Shown here: positions 18,950 to 27,006 of the stretch, one piece after another
Layout of the letters: each line of letters starts with the position of its first letter
How positions within the stretch are numbered: the first letter of the stretch is position 1
Source: Muribaculaceae bacterium
GTDB lineage: Bacteria > Bacillota > Clostridia > Lachnospirales > Lachnospiraceae
Assembly: GCA_023666425.1 (NCBI GenBank)
Contig: JAMPCA010000006.1
Location: forward strand, 1 to 64,000
Direction: 5' to 3'
Length of the DNA stretch: 64,000 bases
Translations under genes and position numbers: made by a program
Notes under the pieces: model-generated
What the model was told of the DNA's origin: nothing
Databases searched by the model: none
What the model saw: the letters and a program-made list of their open reading frames with translations, nothing else

Positions 18950-20944
18950 TTATAAATCCCTCAGCATATTTTTGAGTGTAATCATCTTGTCGCGGTACTC
19001 CGCCGCCGCCTCGAAGTTCAGCTCCGTCGCCGCCTTTTGCATCTTCTTTTGAATGTCGGCGACCAGCTTCTCCAGCTCCTTTTTGCTCATGGATTCCGGA
19101 TCCTTTGCAAAATCCATCTCCTCCGCCGCCACCTTCTTCGAGATCGCAATCAGCTCCCGCACGGATTTCTGAATCGTAGTGGGCTGGATGCCATGCGCCT
19201 CGTTGTACTCCTGCTGCAGCCTGCGCCGCCGCTCGGTCTCCTCAATGGCCACGCGCATGGAATCTGTGATATTGTCGGCATACATAATGACATGCCCTTC
19301 GCTGTTGCGGGCCGCCCGGCCAATCGTCTGGATCAGGGACGTCTCCGACCGCAGAAAGCCTTCTTTGTCCGCATCCAGAATCGCCACCAGCGTAATCTCC
19401 GGTATGTCCAGTCCCTCCCGGAGCAGATTGATCCCCACAAGCACGTCAAACACATCGAGCCGCAGATCGCGGATAATCTCCGCCCGTTCCAGCGTATCAA
19501 TATCTGAGTGCAGATATTTGCATCTTATGCCAATCTCGTTCATATACTGGGTCAGATCCTCTGCCATGCGCTTGGTCAGCGTCGTTATAAGCACCTTATG
19601 ATGCGCCGCGGCCTCCCGGTTCACTTCCCCAATCAGGTCATCGATCTGCCCCTCCACCGGACGCACAAAAACTTCCGGGTCGAGAAGCCCCGTGGGGCGT
19701 ATGATCTGCTCTACCCGCAGCAACTCGTGCCCTTCTTCATAAACATTCGGCGTAGCGGACACGAAAAGCATCTGGTTAATTTTACTCTCAAATTCCTCGA
19801 AATTCAAGGGGCGGTTATCCAGCGCCGAGGGCAGGCGAAATCCGTAATCCACTAAGGTCTGCTTCCGTGAACGGTCTCCGGCATACATGCCCCGCACCTG
19901 CGGAATTGTGATGTGCGACTCGTCCACAATCATCAGAAACTCCTCCGGGAAAAAGTCTATGAGCGTCATGGGCGGCGTCCCCGGCGGCATGAGGTTTAAG
20001 TGCCTCGAGTAATTCTCGATGCCGGAGCAAAAGCCCGTCTCCCGCATCATCTCCACGTCGAAGTTCGTCCTCTCCGCAATCCGCTGGGCTTCAATCAGCT
20101 TGTCCTCTCCCTTGAAGAACTTTACCCTCTCCTCCAGCTCCTTTTCGATATTATTGCACGCCAGATTGATTTTATCCTGTGAGACCACATAGTGGGAGGC
20201 CGGAAAAATAATAGTGTGCTCCAGCGCACACTTGATTTCCCCGGTCATTACATCAATCTCGGTAATGCGGTCAATCTCGTCTCCGAAAAATTCTACCCGG
20301 ATGGCCCGGTCTGTATTATATGCCGGGAAAACCTCCACTACATCCCCATGTACGCGAAAAGTTCCCCGCTTAAAGTCCATCTCGTTGCGGCTGTACTGCA
20401 TGTCAATCAGGGCGCGGATCACATCGTCCCGCTCCTTCGTCATACCTGGCCGCAGGGACAGACTCATCCCCTCCCACTCGTCGGGACTTCCCAGACCGTA
20501 AATACAGGAGACGGAGGCCACGATAATAACATCCCTGCGCTCTGTCAGCGCCGCTGTCGCGGAGAGCCGCAGCTTGTCGATCTCGTCGTTGACCGCAGAG
20601 TCTTTCGCGATATAGGTATCCGACTGGGGCACATACGCCTCGGGCTGGTAGTAATCGTAATAGGAGACAAAGTATTCCACGGCATTTTCCGGGAAATATT
20701 CTTTGAACTCCCCGTATAATTGGGCTGCAAGCGTCTTATTATGGGATATGATGAGCGTCGGCATCTGTAATTCCTGAATGACATTTGCCATCGTAAATGT
20801 CTTGCCCGAGCCCGTGACCCCAAGGAGCGTCTGGAACTGGTTGCCCTCTTTAAATCCCTTCACCAGACCGGCGATTGCCTGCGGCTGGTCGCCGGTGGGT
20901 GCATACGGGGAGTGAAGTTTAAATCTTTTTTGTGACTCCTGCAC
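18950..20944 (-). CDS. uvrB: UvrABC excision repair protein UvrB
   Basis: This helicase-like subunit (about 664 residues) verifies damage and recruits UvrC. Visible motifs are Walker [14 protein letters not shown], the beta-hairpin [18 protein letters not shown], Walker B-like IVDESH, the C-terminal helicase motif TIGRAARN, and a terminal UVR domain around [17 protein letters not shown] start at 20944 is preferred because GGAGG lies 8 bases upstream; the in-frame TTG at 20959 overlaps that site. Confidence 0.97.
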   Translation of the reverse strand: MQESQKRFKLHSPYAPTGDQPQAIAGLVKGFKEGNQFQTLLGVTGSGKTFTMANVIQELQMPTLIISHNKTLAAQLYGEFKEYFPENAVEYFVSYYDYYQPEAYVPQSDTYIAKDSAVNDEIDKLRLSATAALTERRDVIIVASVSCIYGLGSPDEWEGMSLSLRPGMTKERDDVIRALIDMQYSRNEMDFKRGTFRVHGDVVEVFPAYNTDRAIRVEFFGDEIDRITEIDVMTGEIKCALEHTIIFPASHYVVSQDKINLACNNIEKELEERVKFFKGEDKLIEAQRIAERTNFDVEMMRETGFCSGIENYSRHLNLMPPGTPPMTLIDFFPEEFLMIVDESHITIPQVRGMYAGDRSRKQTLVDYGFRLPSALDNRPLNFEEFESKINQMLFVSATPNVYEEGHELLRVEQIIRPTGLLDPEVFVRPVEGQIDDLIGEVNREAAAHHKVLITTLTKRMAEDLTQYMNEIGIRCKYLHSDIDTLERAEIIRDLRLDVFDVLVGINLLREGLDIPEITLVAILDADKEGFLRSETSLIQTIGRAARNSEGHVIMYADNITDSMRVAIEETERRRRLQQEYNEAHGIQPTTIQKSVRELIAISKKVAAEEMDFAKDPESMSKKELEKLVADIQKKMQKAATELNFEAAAEYRDKMITLKNMLRDL

Positions 20945-21002
20945 AAATACCACCTCCAAAAATCGTAGTAAGAATGGATTCCTATTACACGAATTTTGGT
21001 TA

Positions 21003-21031
21003 ATTGTAGCATAATACTTTTCATTTGTCTA
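21003..21031 (-). promoter_or_regulatory. Promoter of uvrBA
   Basis: On the minus strand TAGACA (21026-21031), a 17-base spacer and TACAAT (21003-21008) form a good sigma-A promoter about 60 bases upstream of the uvrB start. Confidence 0.65.
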
Positions 21032-21039
21032 TACGCATC

Positions 21040-21053
21040 CAAACATTTGTTCA
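21040..21053 (-). promoter_or_regulatory. LexA (SOS) box-like site
   Basis: The minus-strand sequence TGAACAAATGTTTG agrees with the Gram-positive LexA consensus CGAAC-N4-GTTCG in all but two positions. It lies 9 bases upstream of the uvrB -35 box. uvrB is a classic SOS gene in Firmicutes, so damage-inducible repression by LexA is a reasonable inference. Confidence 0.6.
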
Positions 21054-21090
21054 TGTTTTGTGGCTGTTTCATCCATTAGACATAAAACAA

Positions 21091-21120
21091 GGGAGTTCCA
21101 TAACATTTCATGGAACTCCC
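21091..21120 (-). terminator. Terminator of the shortened PIN module
   Basis: A 12-bp stem GGGAGTTCCATG/CATGGAACTCCC (the AT-rich inner pair is weaker) is followed on the minus strand by TTGTTTTATG. It lies about 65 bases past the stop codon of the PIN gene and ahead of uvrB. Confidence 0.65.
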
Positions 21121-21183
21121 TCCTATCCCAGATACAGATTCAAGCACCTGCGTTTCCCATACAAACCGGTTTCATACTGCTTT

Positions 21184-21438
21184 CTAAACGCTAATAATGA
21201 ACGGCTCATTATAATATGGGAGCATACTATCGTGAGTCATAAATTCCATCCCCTCAGATTTTGCCTGAGCAAGCAGCATCCTGTCAAAAGGATCTTTATG
21301 TGCCGGAGAGCCCTGCTGCCTTACCAAAGTTTCCAACTCCGCAGAGTGTCTGTTGTAAACTGGCAGCGAAATGAAACCATTTGCTTCACAATCCAGTACA
21401 GCCCAAATAGCAATGTGCGTATCAAGTAAAATTTTCAT
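21184..21438 (-). CDS. PIN-domain (VapC-like) toxin, internally shortened
   Basis: The 84-residue product keeps the first PIN acidic motif MKILLDTHIAIWAVL and the C-terminal motifs HKDPFDRMLLAQA and THDSMLPYY of the VapC-type RNases. Family members are about 120-130 residues; here about 40 central residues, including helices carrying the second acidic residue, are missing between AVL and DCEANGFISLP. The reading frame was preserved by the deletion. The protein is probably inactive as a nuclease. It overlaps its partner gene as TGATG, the usual toxin-antitoxin coupling. Confidence 0.65.
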   Translation of the reverse strand: MKILLDTHIAIWAVLDCEANGFISLPVYNRHSAELETLVRQQGSPAHKDPFDRMLLAQAKSEGMEFMTHDSMLPYYNEPFIISV

Positions 21439-21689
21439 CAGCCATCCACTCCAAACATTTCTGCAATTTCAGCATTACATTCATCAATATCATGCCCATC
21501 CGCAATAAATTTCTGTCCTTTCATACTTCCAAGTCTGCGTACCTTTTTTGACCCTGCTTCATGGTTTATATCCACCGCCTTTGATTGTGCCGGCATCATA
21601 AAACGCTGTATCATTTCAAGAAGAAATCTCAAATTCTCTTCCGAAAGTTCATCCAAAGACTGTGTAATCTGTTTCTGCAATATTGACAT
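21438..21689 (-). CDS. Antitoxin partner of the PIN gene
   Basis: A small protein of about 83 residues, SILQKQITQSLDELSEENL at its start, with a Lys/Arg-rich middle (GSKKVRRLGSMKGQKF) and an acidic tail (DIDECNAEIAEMFG) typical of antitoxins that bind the toxin by their C-terminus. The start at 21689 is favoured because GGGAGGG lies 8 bases upstream; an ATG two codons earlier is almost inside that site. It precedes and overlaps the PIN gene, so the pair is read as a type II module even though the toxin is shortened. Confidence 0.6.
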   Translation of the reverse strand: MSILQKQITQSLDELSEENLRFLLEMIQRFMMPAQSKAVDINHEAGSKKVRRLGSMKGQKFIADGHDIDECNAEIAEMFGVDG

Positions 21690-21818
21690 ATACATCACCC
21701 TCCCTGTAAGCAATCAGATATCAATTTTCTGATTGAAAATATATTTTCCTTCTGAAATTTATTATAATTCCTTTCCGTCATTTTTACAACAAATTCCCCT
21801 CCGCGCTTACTGTCTTTC

Positions 21819-22253
21819 CTAAATCTGCTTCACAAAACAAATAATGCGGTTTGCTTCCGCAAATCCCATATGCATATGAAACGCAAAACTCCCATCATTA
21901 TCCAGCTCGCAATCACTCGCAAACTCCGCGCAGCCCTTTTGCTTTGCCCAGCTCTCGCATTGCGCCAGCAGCTCTCTTGCGCAGCCTTTTTTCCGATATT
22001 CCTCCCGCATAAAAATCCCCTCTAAATATCCAACCGGGCTGTCCTTTGTCCCCTCTACATAATCATGGCGTAATCCACATTGCGCGAATCCGACGGGCTT
22101 ATGATCAATACAATAAATAAAGAGCGCGCACTCCTCATTTTCCAGCATGGCCTCAAATTCTGCTGCTAATTCCTCCGCCGAATTGCTGTCCCACATCATT
22201 ACTGCCATTTCCGCAATACAGCCCGCGTCTGCTTTTTCTGCTTTTCTTACCAT
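21819..22253 (-). CDS. GNAT acetyltransferase of the AAC(6')-I type
   Basis: This protein of about 144 residues closely follows the pattern of aminoglycoside 6'-N-acetyltransferases: GFAQCGLRHDYVEGT, then SPVGYLEGIFMREEYRKKG for acetyl-CoA binding, then CAEFASDCELDN and FHMHMGFAE at the end. Such enzymes acetylate the 6'-amino group of kanamycin- or tobramycin-like drugs, but chromosomal relatives may have other substrates. The start at 22253 has GGAGCGGGAGG upstream; an in-frame GTG 21 bases earlier does not. It is divergent from xylB. Confidence 0.75.
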   Translation of the reverse strand: MVRKAEKADAGCIAEMAVMMWDSNSAEELAAEFEAMLENEECALFIYCIDHKPVGFAQCGLRHDYVEGTKDSPVGYLEGIFMREEYRKKGCARELLAQCESWAKQKGCAEFASDCELDNDGSFAFHMHMGFAEANRIICFVKQI

Positions 22254-22397
22254 CCTCCCGCTCCATTCTGACACTAAGCCGTGCTGTCCACAGAACAGCT
22301 TTCGGTCTGCATTTTATTTATTGTCTTTATTATCATAACATAGATTTTGCTTTTTCGGCAATGTTTTTGTAAGAAACAGAGTATACGCGGATTGTCG

Positions 22398-22426
22398 TTG
22401 TATTTGGCAGAAATATTTTATATAAT
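22398..22426 (+). promoter_or_regulatory. Promoter of xylB
   Basis: TTGTAT (22398-22403), a 17-base spacer and a perfect TATAAT (22421-22426) lie about 60 bases before the kinase start codon. No XylR-like operator was recognised around it. Confidence 0.6.
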
Positions 22427-22488
22427 AAAAGAAAGCTGTTACCACAAAATGACAAGAGATCAGGCAAGAGAAAGGTATGGTCACTGGG

Positions 22489-23973
22489 ATGAAATATATT
22501 GGCATTGATTTAGGGACTTCTGCGGTCAAGCTGCTGCTCATGGATGAGAGGGGAAACGTACTAAAAATCGTTTCGCGGACGTATCCTCTGTATTTTCCGG
22601 CACCCGGCTGGTCGGAGCAGAATCCCACGGACTGGTTTGCGGAAGTGATGGCAGGGCTGGAAGCTCTGACGGAGGGCTGTGACACATCGGAGATTGCGGG
22701 AATCGGCGTTGCAGGACAGATGCATGGCCTAGTGGTACTGGACAAAGACGATAAGATCATCCGCCCGGCAATTCTATGGAATGACGGCAGGACATTCCGG
22801 GAAGTGGATGAGCTGAATCAGTCCATAGGGGAGGATGCGCTGTTAAGGAACACCTCCAATATCGCCTTTGCCGGGTTTACAGCGCCGAAACTATTGTGGA
22901 TGAAAAAGAATGAACCGGAGCTTTTTTCACAGATTGATAAAATCATGCTTCCCAAAGATTATATCAATTACTGTCTGACCGGAGTGTTTGCGACGGAATA
23001 CTCCGACGCGGCAGGAACGCTTTTGCTGGACGTGCGGAATAAATGCTGGTCAGAGGATATGCTTGCAGTCTGTGGGATTACCGAAAAACAGCTTCCGAAA
23101 CTTTATGAGAGCTACGCGTCCATCGGCACGCTCAGGGCAGAGGCTGCACAGCGGCTGGGGCTTAAGAACGATGTGAAGGTGGCGGCCGGGGCAGCGGATA
23201 ATTCCGCGGCGGCTCTTGGAACCGGCACCGTGGGAGTGGGAAGCTGCAATATTTCCCTCGGAACCTCGGGAACCTTATTTATCCCCTGCAGCGATTACGA
23301 TGTGCAGGGAGGAAAGGCGCTGCATACCTTTCTCCATGCAGACGGCAATTATCATTTACTGGGCTGTATTCTGTCTGCGGCGTCCTGCAATCAATGGTTT
23401 ATGGAGGAGATTCTGCGGGAGACGGATTATGACAAAATCCAGCAGGAGATTCCCAGAGAAAAGCCTGGAAAAAACAGCGTCTTTTTCCTGCCCTATCTGA
23501 TGGGGGAGCGAAGTCCCATTAACGATACCGATGCAAGGGGAGCCTTTATCGGCATGAGCATGGACACCACCAGAGAGGATATGCTGCTGGCCGTTTTAGA
23601 GGGAGTGGGATTTGCACTGAGAGACTGTATCGAGATTGCCCGGAGGCAGGGAATTGTCATTACAAAAAGCACCATCTGCGGCGGCGGTGCGAAAAGCAGG
23701 CTCTGGCGACAGATCACCGCAGATATTTTAAATGTGGAGCTTACCACAGTGGCGGTCGAGGAAGGCCCCGCTTACGGCGCAGCCATTCTTGCGGCGGTGG
23801 CGTGCGGCGAGTATGCGGATATCGGAACATGTGTCGAGCAGACAGTGAGGCAGACAGAGACAATAAAACCGAACCTAAAAGCAGCGGCGGATTACGATGC
23901 ACAGTACCGGAAATACAAGCAGATTTATCCGGCTCTTGAGCCCGTCTTTAAAATTGCAAAAAGCTCCTTATAA
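22489..23973 (+). CDS. xylB: Xylulokinase
   Basis: This FGGY-family sugar kinase has about 494 residues. The first phosphate motif is YIGIDLGTSAVKLLLMD. The FGGY body includes GVAGQMHGLVVLD and AILWNDGRT, typical of xylulokinase, and the second ATP motif reads ICGGGAKSRLWRQITADI. It phosphorylates D-xylulose for entry into the pentose phosphate pathway. The start at 22489 gives the usual family N-terminus; an ATG at 22477 is in frame, and ribosome binding sites do not decide clearly. No xylA or xylose transporter is adjacent, and the gene is followed by decayed sequence. Confidence 0.9.
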   Translation: MKYIGIDLGTSAVKLLLMDERGNVLKIVSRTYPLYFPAPGWSEQNPTDWFAEVMAGLEALTEGCDTSEIAGIGVAGQMHGLVVLDKDDKIIRPAILWNDGRTFREVDELNQSIGEDALLRNTSNIAFAGFTAPKLLWMKKNEPELFSQIDKIMLPKDYINYCLTGVFATEYSDAAGTLLLDVRNKCWSEDMLAVCGITEKQLPKLYESYASIGTLRAEAAQRLGLKNDVKVAAGAADNSAAALGTGTVGVGSCNISLGTSGTLFIPCSDYDVQGGKALHTFLHADGNYHLLGCILSAASCNQWFMEEILRETDYDKIQQEIPREKPGKNSVFFLPYLMGERSPINDTDARGAFIGMSMDTTREDMLLAVLEGVGFALRDCIEIARRQGIVITKSTICGGGAKSRLWRQITADILNVELTTVAVEEGPAYGAAILAAVACGEYADIGTCVEQTVRQTETIKPNLKAAADYDAQYRKYKQIYPALEPVFKIAKSSL

Positions 23974-24013
23974 ACTGTATTTTACAGAAAGGAGGCGGAT
24001 TACGACTTTTTTG

Positions 24014-24220
24014 AATACAGGAGGCTGGATTAAAATTTTGATTGATCTGCATACGGCGCCTTATAGGTAAAACGGCTTGCCATGCGCTATGGAGAACGGA
24101 AAGCGCTCTGAGGCATCGAGATCTTAAATGAACCCATGACGGAAATCGTATGGGGACATGGGCAGGTGCATGGATTTTGGCTGGCTGAAAAAAGAGGATT
24201 TATAAGAGATCACAGCTTGT
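24014..24220 (+). pseudogene. Remnant of a GH5-like glycoside hydrolase
   Basis: Two out-of-phase fragments match successive landmarks of GH5 glucanases. The first reads GGWIKILIDLHTAPYR (compare the family's IDLHTAPGSQNG) and stops at TAA. The second, in another frame, reads GIEILNEPMTEIVW, the family's proton-donor Glu motif LNEP. About 70 codons between the motifs, plus both ends, are deleted. It lies 40 bases after xylB, so the ancestor may have belonged to a plant-polysaccharide locus. Confidence 0.5.
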
Positions 24221-24227
24221 CAATATA

Positions 24228-24517
24228 TTACTTTAAAATTTTCAAAAGCTGAATCAGCTCATAAGGCTCACGACCTACTGTTTCCGACAGCCTGCAGTCA
24301 AACTGCTGAAAACCTTTGCTTTGATAGAATGACAACAACTTTTCCTCATTCGATGTTTCCAAAAATACTACCATGCCTCCAGCTAAATATTGAATCTGCT
24401 GTATTTGTCTGATTGCCAGCCCAAGCAGCTCCTCCCCGGTAATACGCTCATTTGCACCATTTGTCCGTTTAAATACTCACGAATGTTGAAAACAATATAT
24501 TTACTTACTTCCTGCAT
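24228..24517 (-). pseudogene. Frameshifted GNAT-like toxin remnant
   Basis: The minus strand opens with MQEVSKYIVFNIREYLNG, then shifts frame near 24450-24470. An extra 8 bases would explain the shift, since deleting them restores NGANERITGEELLGLA. The rest reads LAGGMVVFLETSNEEKLL and FYQSKGFQQFD, the GNAT motif B, ending QLLKILK and TAA. The start overlaps the end of the 24501-24695 gene by 17 bases. GNAT proteins in such overlapping pairs are often toxins, so this looks like an inactivated toxin whose partner survives. Confidence 0.5.
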
Positions 24518-24695
24518 TCGTTTTCTTCCTTTTTTCCATAAATTTTGCTATATCCTTTGGGTCTGTCAAAAAAGTTGCATTGACCTTTATCGGAGGCGTC
24601 TGATCATTGGCAGACGCTTCTATTGCATCGGCAAACATCTCAACCTGCCTCTGACCTGATATAACAAAATTTTTCGTGATACTTGAAGTTGCCAT
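24501..24695 (-). CDS. Small antitoxin-like protein
   Basis: The 64-residue product begins MATSSITKNFVISGQRQVE and ends in a basic tail (FMEKRKKTNAGSK). The start at 24695 has AGGAGG about 8 bases upstream, so a longer in-frame ORF is not used. It is similar in style to small proteins encoded directly before GNAT-type toxins in Lachnospiraceae (from memory, not a search). Its 3' end overlaps the frameshifted GNAT remnant, so it is now probably an orphan antitoxin. Confidence 0.6.
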   Translation of the reverse strand: MATSSITKNFVISGQRQVEMFADAIEASANDQTPPIKVNATFLTDPKDIAKFMEKRKKTNAGSK

Positions 24696-24832
24696 AAAAA
24701 ACACCTCCTTTATTAGTACATGACTATGATTAGCCTGCAAATCATAGTATGACTTTTTCTTCACTCACACATACTTTCCTGCTTACATTTTATTATCTTA
24801 TGGCGGTTATTGCAACAAATTTTTTGGAATTG

Positions 24833-26380
24833 TTAATCGCTCAACAGCACGCGCTTTCTCTCAATCATCTCGTCAATTCTTGTGATATACTGGGCTACGT
24901 CCTTCACGTTCTCGCACCGCTTAATCGTCCCGTCCGGATATACCCGTTTAGTGATCGAGCCTGCGCCTAATGCCACGATGGTCTGCACTTCCTCCATAAT
25001 CAGCACGTTATAGATTCCTGCCTTGCCAGGCTTCGCGTAACCCACATTTTCCATGTTGCCCGCCATGCTCTTCTGCCGGTACAGATAATAGGGGAAAAGC
25101 CCCATCTGCTCACAGTATTGTGCACACAGTTCCATGTGCTCCTGCGTGTTGACCATCTGCATTTTCCCGTAACGCTCTTTCCGGATATTGAGCCGCGCCG
25201 CCCGCTTGACCGCCAGCGAATGCACCGTGACATTATCCGGGGCAAGCTTTGTGAGCGCCTCCATCGTATTACGCACATCCCCAAGCGTCTCCTCCGGCAG
25301 CCCGAGGATCAGATCCATATTGATATTGTCAAAACCAAGTTCTCTTGCAAGCTGAAAACTTTTTATGGTCTGCTCTACCGTATGGTGACGGCCGATCAGA
25401 TCCAGCGTCTCCTGCTTCATGGTCTGGGGATTGACAGAGATGCGGGTGATCCCGTGCCTGCGCAAAACCGCAAGCTTTTTCCTTGTGACAGAATCCGGCC
25501 GTCCCGCCTCCACCGTGAATTCCAGACAGTGCTTAAAATCAAAGCTGCACTTCAGCTTCCGCAGCAGACGGTCAAGCTGGTATGGCTCTAAGGTGGTGGG
25601 CGTGCCGCCTCCGATATAGACAGAATTCAGCTTTTTGTGGTATAGCTTTGCCGCCGCAAAATCAATTTCCCGCTCCAGCGCGTCCAGATAATCGTCCACT
25701 TTCCCACGCCACGCCGCCAGCGGGTAGGAGGTGAAGGAACAGTAGAGGCAGGTGCTTGGGCAAAACGGAATCCCTATGTAGAGGCTGTAGCCGTTCTCGT
25801 AATCCAGCGGATCCAAAAGTGCCTTTTCCCGCTTCGCGATATCTGTCGCAAGCCGGAGTTTCTCATCGGACACCAGATAAGAGGCTTTCATGGAAGCGGC
25901 TATCTCCGCGTCCTCCTTCCCTTCCTCCAAAAGCTTCCTTGCAAGCTTTGTGGGGCGGATTCCGGTCAGCGTGCCCCATGGCAGAGTTTTTCCACAATAC
26001 TCTGCAAGCAGCCCATAGAGCTGCTGCTTAAGCGCATTCTTTGTCGCGCTTCTGTCCGCACAGATGGGAAAACACACACGCCGCCCGCTCTCCGGGGAAG
26101 CCCCCTGTGCCACGCCGTCGCAGGCCACACCCGGAAGCTGCCGCCAGTACAGGGTCATCTCCGCCTCCCCGCAGGCCACCTCCAGTATATGGCTTGCCGC
26201 GGCCAGCTCCTCCTCTGTCAGGTCACCGGCCGTCCGGTGCATACACGCCACATTTTTCCCAGCAACCTCTTCCTCCGGACAAGTGTAATACAGCGCCACG
26301 TCCTCCTTCGGAAAAAACGCCTTTACCAGCGAATGCACATCATATTCAAAATCCGGCCGGTCAAAAAATACATAAATCAT
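24833..26380 (-). CDS. hemZ: HemZ-type radical SAM protein (coproporphyrinogen dehydrogenase family)
   Basis: This 515-residue HemN-like radical SAM enzyme has the iron-sulphur cluster motif CPSTCLYCSF (about residue 215) and the SAM-site signatures YIGGGTPTTL, FTVEAGRPDS and NMDLILGLPEE. The N-terminal 170 residues are the HemZ-specific extension. HemZ proteins are annotated as oxygen-independent coproporphyrinogen III dehydrogenases, but in anaerobes without a haem pathway they may act differently, and no other haem gene is in the window. The start codon overlaps the upstream MBL gene by 4 bases, so it is the last gene of the rel-MBL-hemZ unit. Confidence 0.85.
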   Translation of the reverse strand: MIYVFFDRPDFEYDVHSLVKAFFPKEDVALYYTCPEEEVAGKNVACMHRTAGDLTEEELAAASHILEVACGEAEMTLYWRQLPGVACDGVAQGASPESGRRVCFPICADRSATKNALKQQLYGLLAEYCGKTLPWGTLTGIRPTKLARKLLEEGKEDAEIAASMKASYLVSDEKLRLATDIAKREKALLDPLDYENGYSLYIGIPFCPSTCLYCSFTSYPLAAWRGKVDDYLDALEREIDFAAAKLYHKKLNSVYIGGGTPTTLEPYQLDRLLRKLKCSFDFKHCLEFTVEAGRPDSVTRKKLAVLRRHGITRISVNPQTMKQETLDLIGRHHTVEQTIKSFQLARELGFDNINMDLILGLPEETLGDVRNTMEALTKLAPDNVTVHSLAVKRAARLNIRKERYGKMQMVNTQEHMELCAQYCEQMGLFPYYLYRQKSMAGNMENVGYAKPGKAGIYNVLIMEEVQTIVALGAGSITKRVYPDGTIKRCENVKDVAQYITRIDEMIERKRVLLSD

Positions 26381-27006
26381 AGATAAGAATTGTACATCCT
26401 CTCACTCTCAATCGTGGTCGCCTCCCCGTGACCCGTATAGACCACGGTGCGTTCCGGCAGCACCAGCAGCTTTTCCTTTATGCTGCGGACAAGCTTCGCC
26501 ATGCTTCCCCCCTCAAAATCCGTCCGCCCCACCGAGCCGCAAAACAGCGTGTCCCCGGAAAACAGCGTATCCTCGTAGGGAAAATAATAACATGCACCGC
26601 CCACCGTGTGACCCGGCGTATGCAGCACCCGGATATGAAATCCTGCAAGGTCAAGCTCCTGCCCATCCTTCAAAAATATATCGGCCTGATAGACAGCACC
26701 CTCGCCCATCATCCAGCTCACATTGCTCTTCGGGTCTGCGAGCGTCTCCTTATCCGCTTCATGGATATAAATCTGCACCCCGAGCCCGGCCGCCAGCTCC
26801 TGCGCGCCCGCCGCATGGTCAAAATGCCCGTGGGTCAAAAGGATGGCTGCGGCTTTCAGCCCCTGCTCCCGCACACGCCCGGCAAGCTGCTTTGCGCCTG
26901 CCCCCGGGTCGATGACCAAAAGCTCCTTCGTCTCTTCGTTAATCACAAAATAACAGTTGGTCTGCACCGGGCCGACCACATACTGCTCCACCTTTAATTT
27001 GCCCAT
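26377..27006 (-). CDS. Metallo-beta-lactamase-fold hydrolase (glyoxalase II-like)
   Basis: This 209-residue enzyme has the metal ligands THGHFDHAAG, the downstream His in LHTPGHTVGG, the Asp in FSGDTLFCGSVGRTDF and the terminal His in YTGHGEATT. These are typical of small hydroxyacylglutathione hydrolase-like proteins in Firmicutes, whose thioester substrates are generally unknown. It abuts rel (shared base at 27006) and overlaps hemZ, an arrangement often seen in Clostridia. Confidence 0.88.
   Translation of the reverse strand: MGKLKVEQYVVGPVQTNCYFVINEETKELLVIDPGAGAKQLAGRVREQGLKAAAILLTHGHFDHAAGAQELAAGLGVQIYIHEADKETLADPKSNVSWMMGEGAVYQADIFLKDGQELDLAGFHIRVLHTPGHTVGGACYYFPYEDTLFSGDTLFCGSVGRTDFEGGSMAKLVRSIKEKLLVLPERTVVYTGHGEATTIESERMYNSYL

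Noticed and set aside
26592-26915. Plus-strand Pro/Arg-rich frame opposite the MBL hydrolase
   Set aside because: Shadow of the hydrolase gene, with no start signal or domain.
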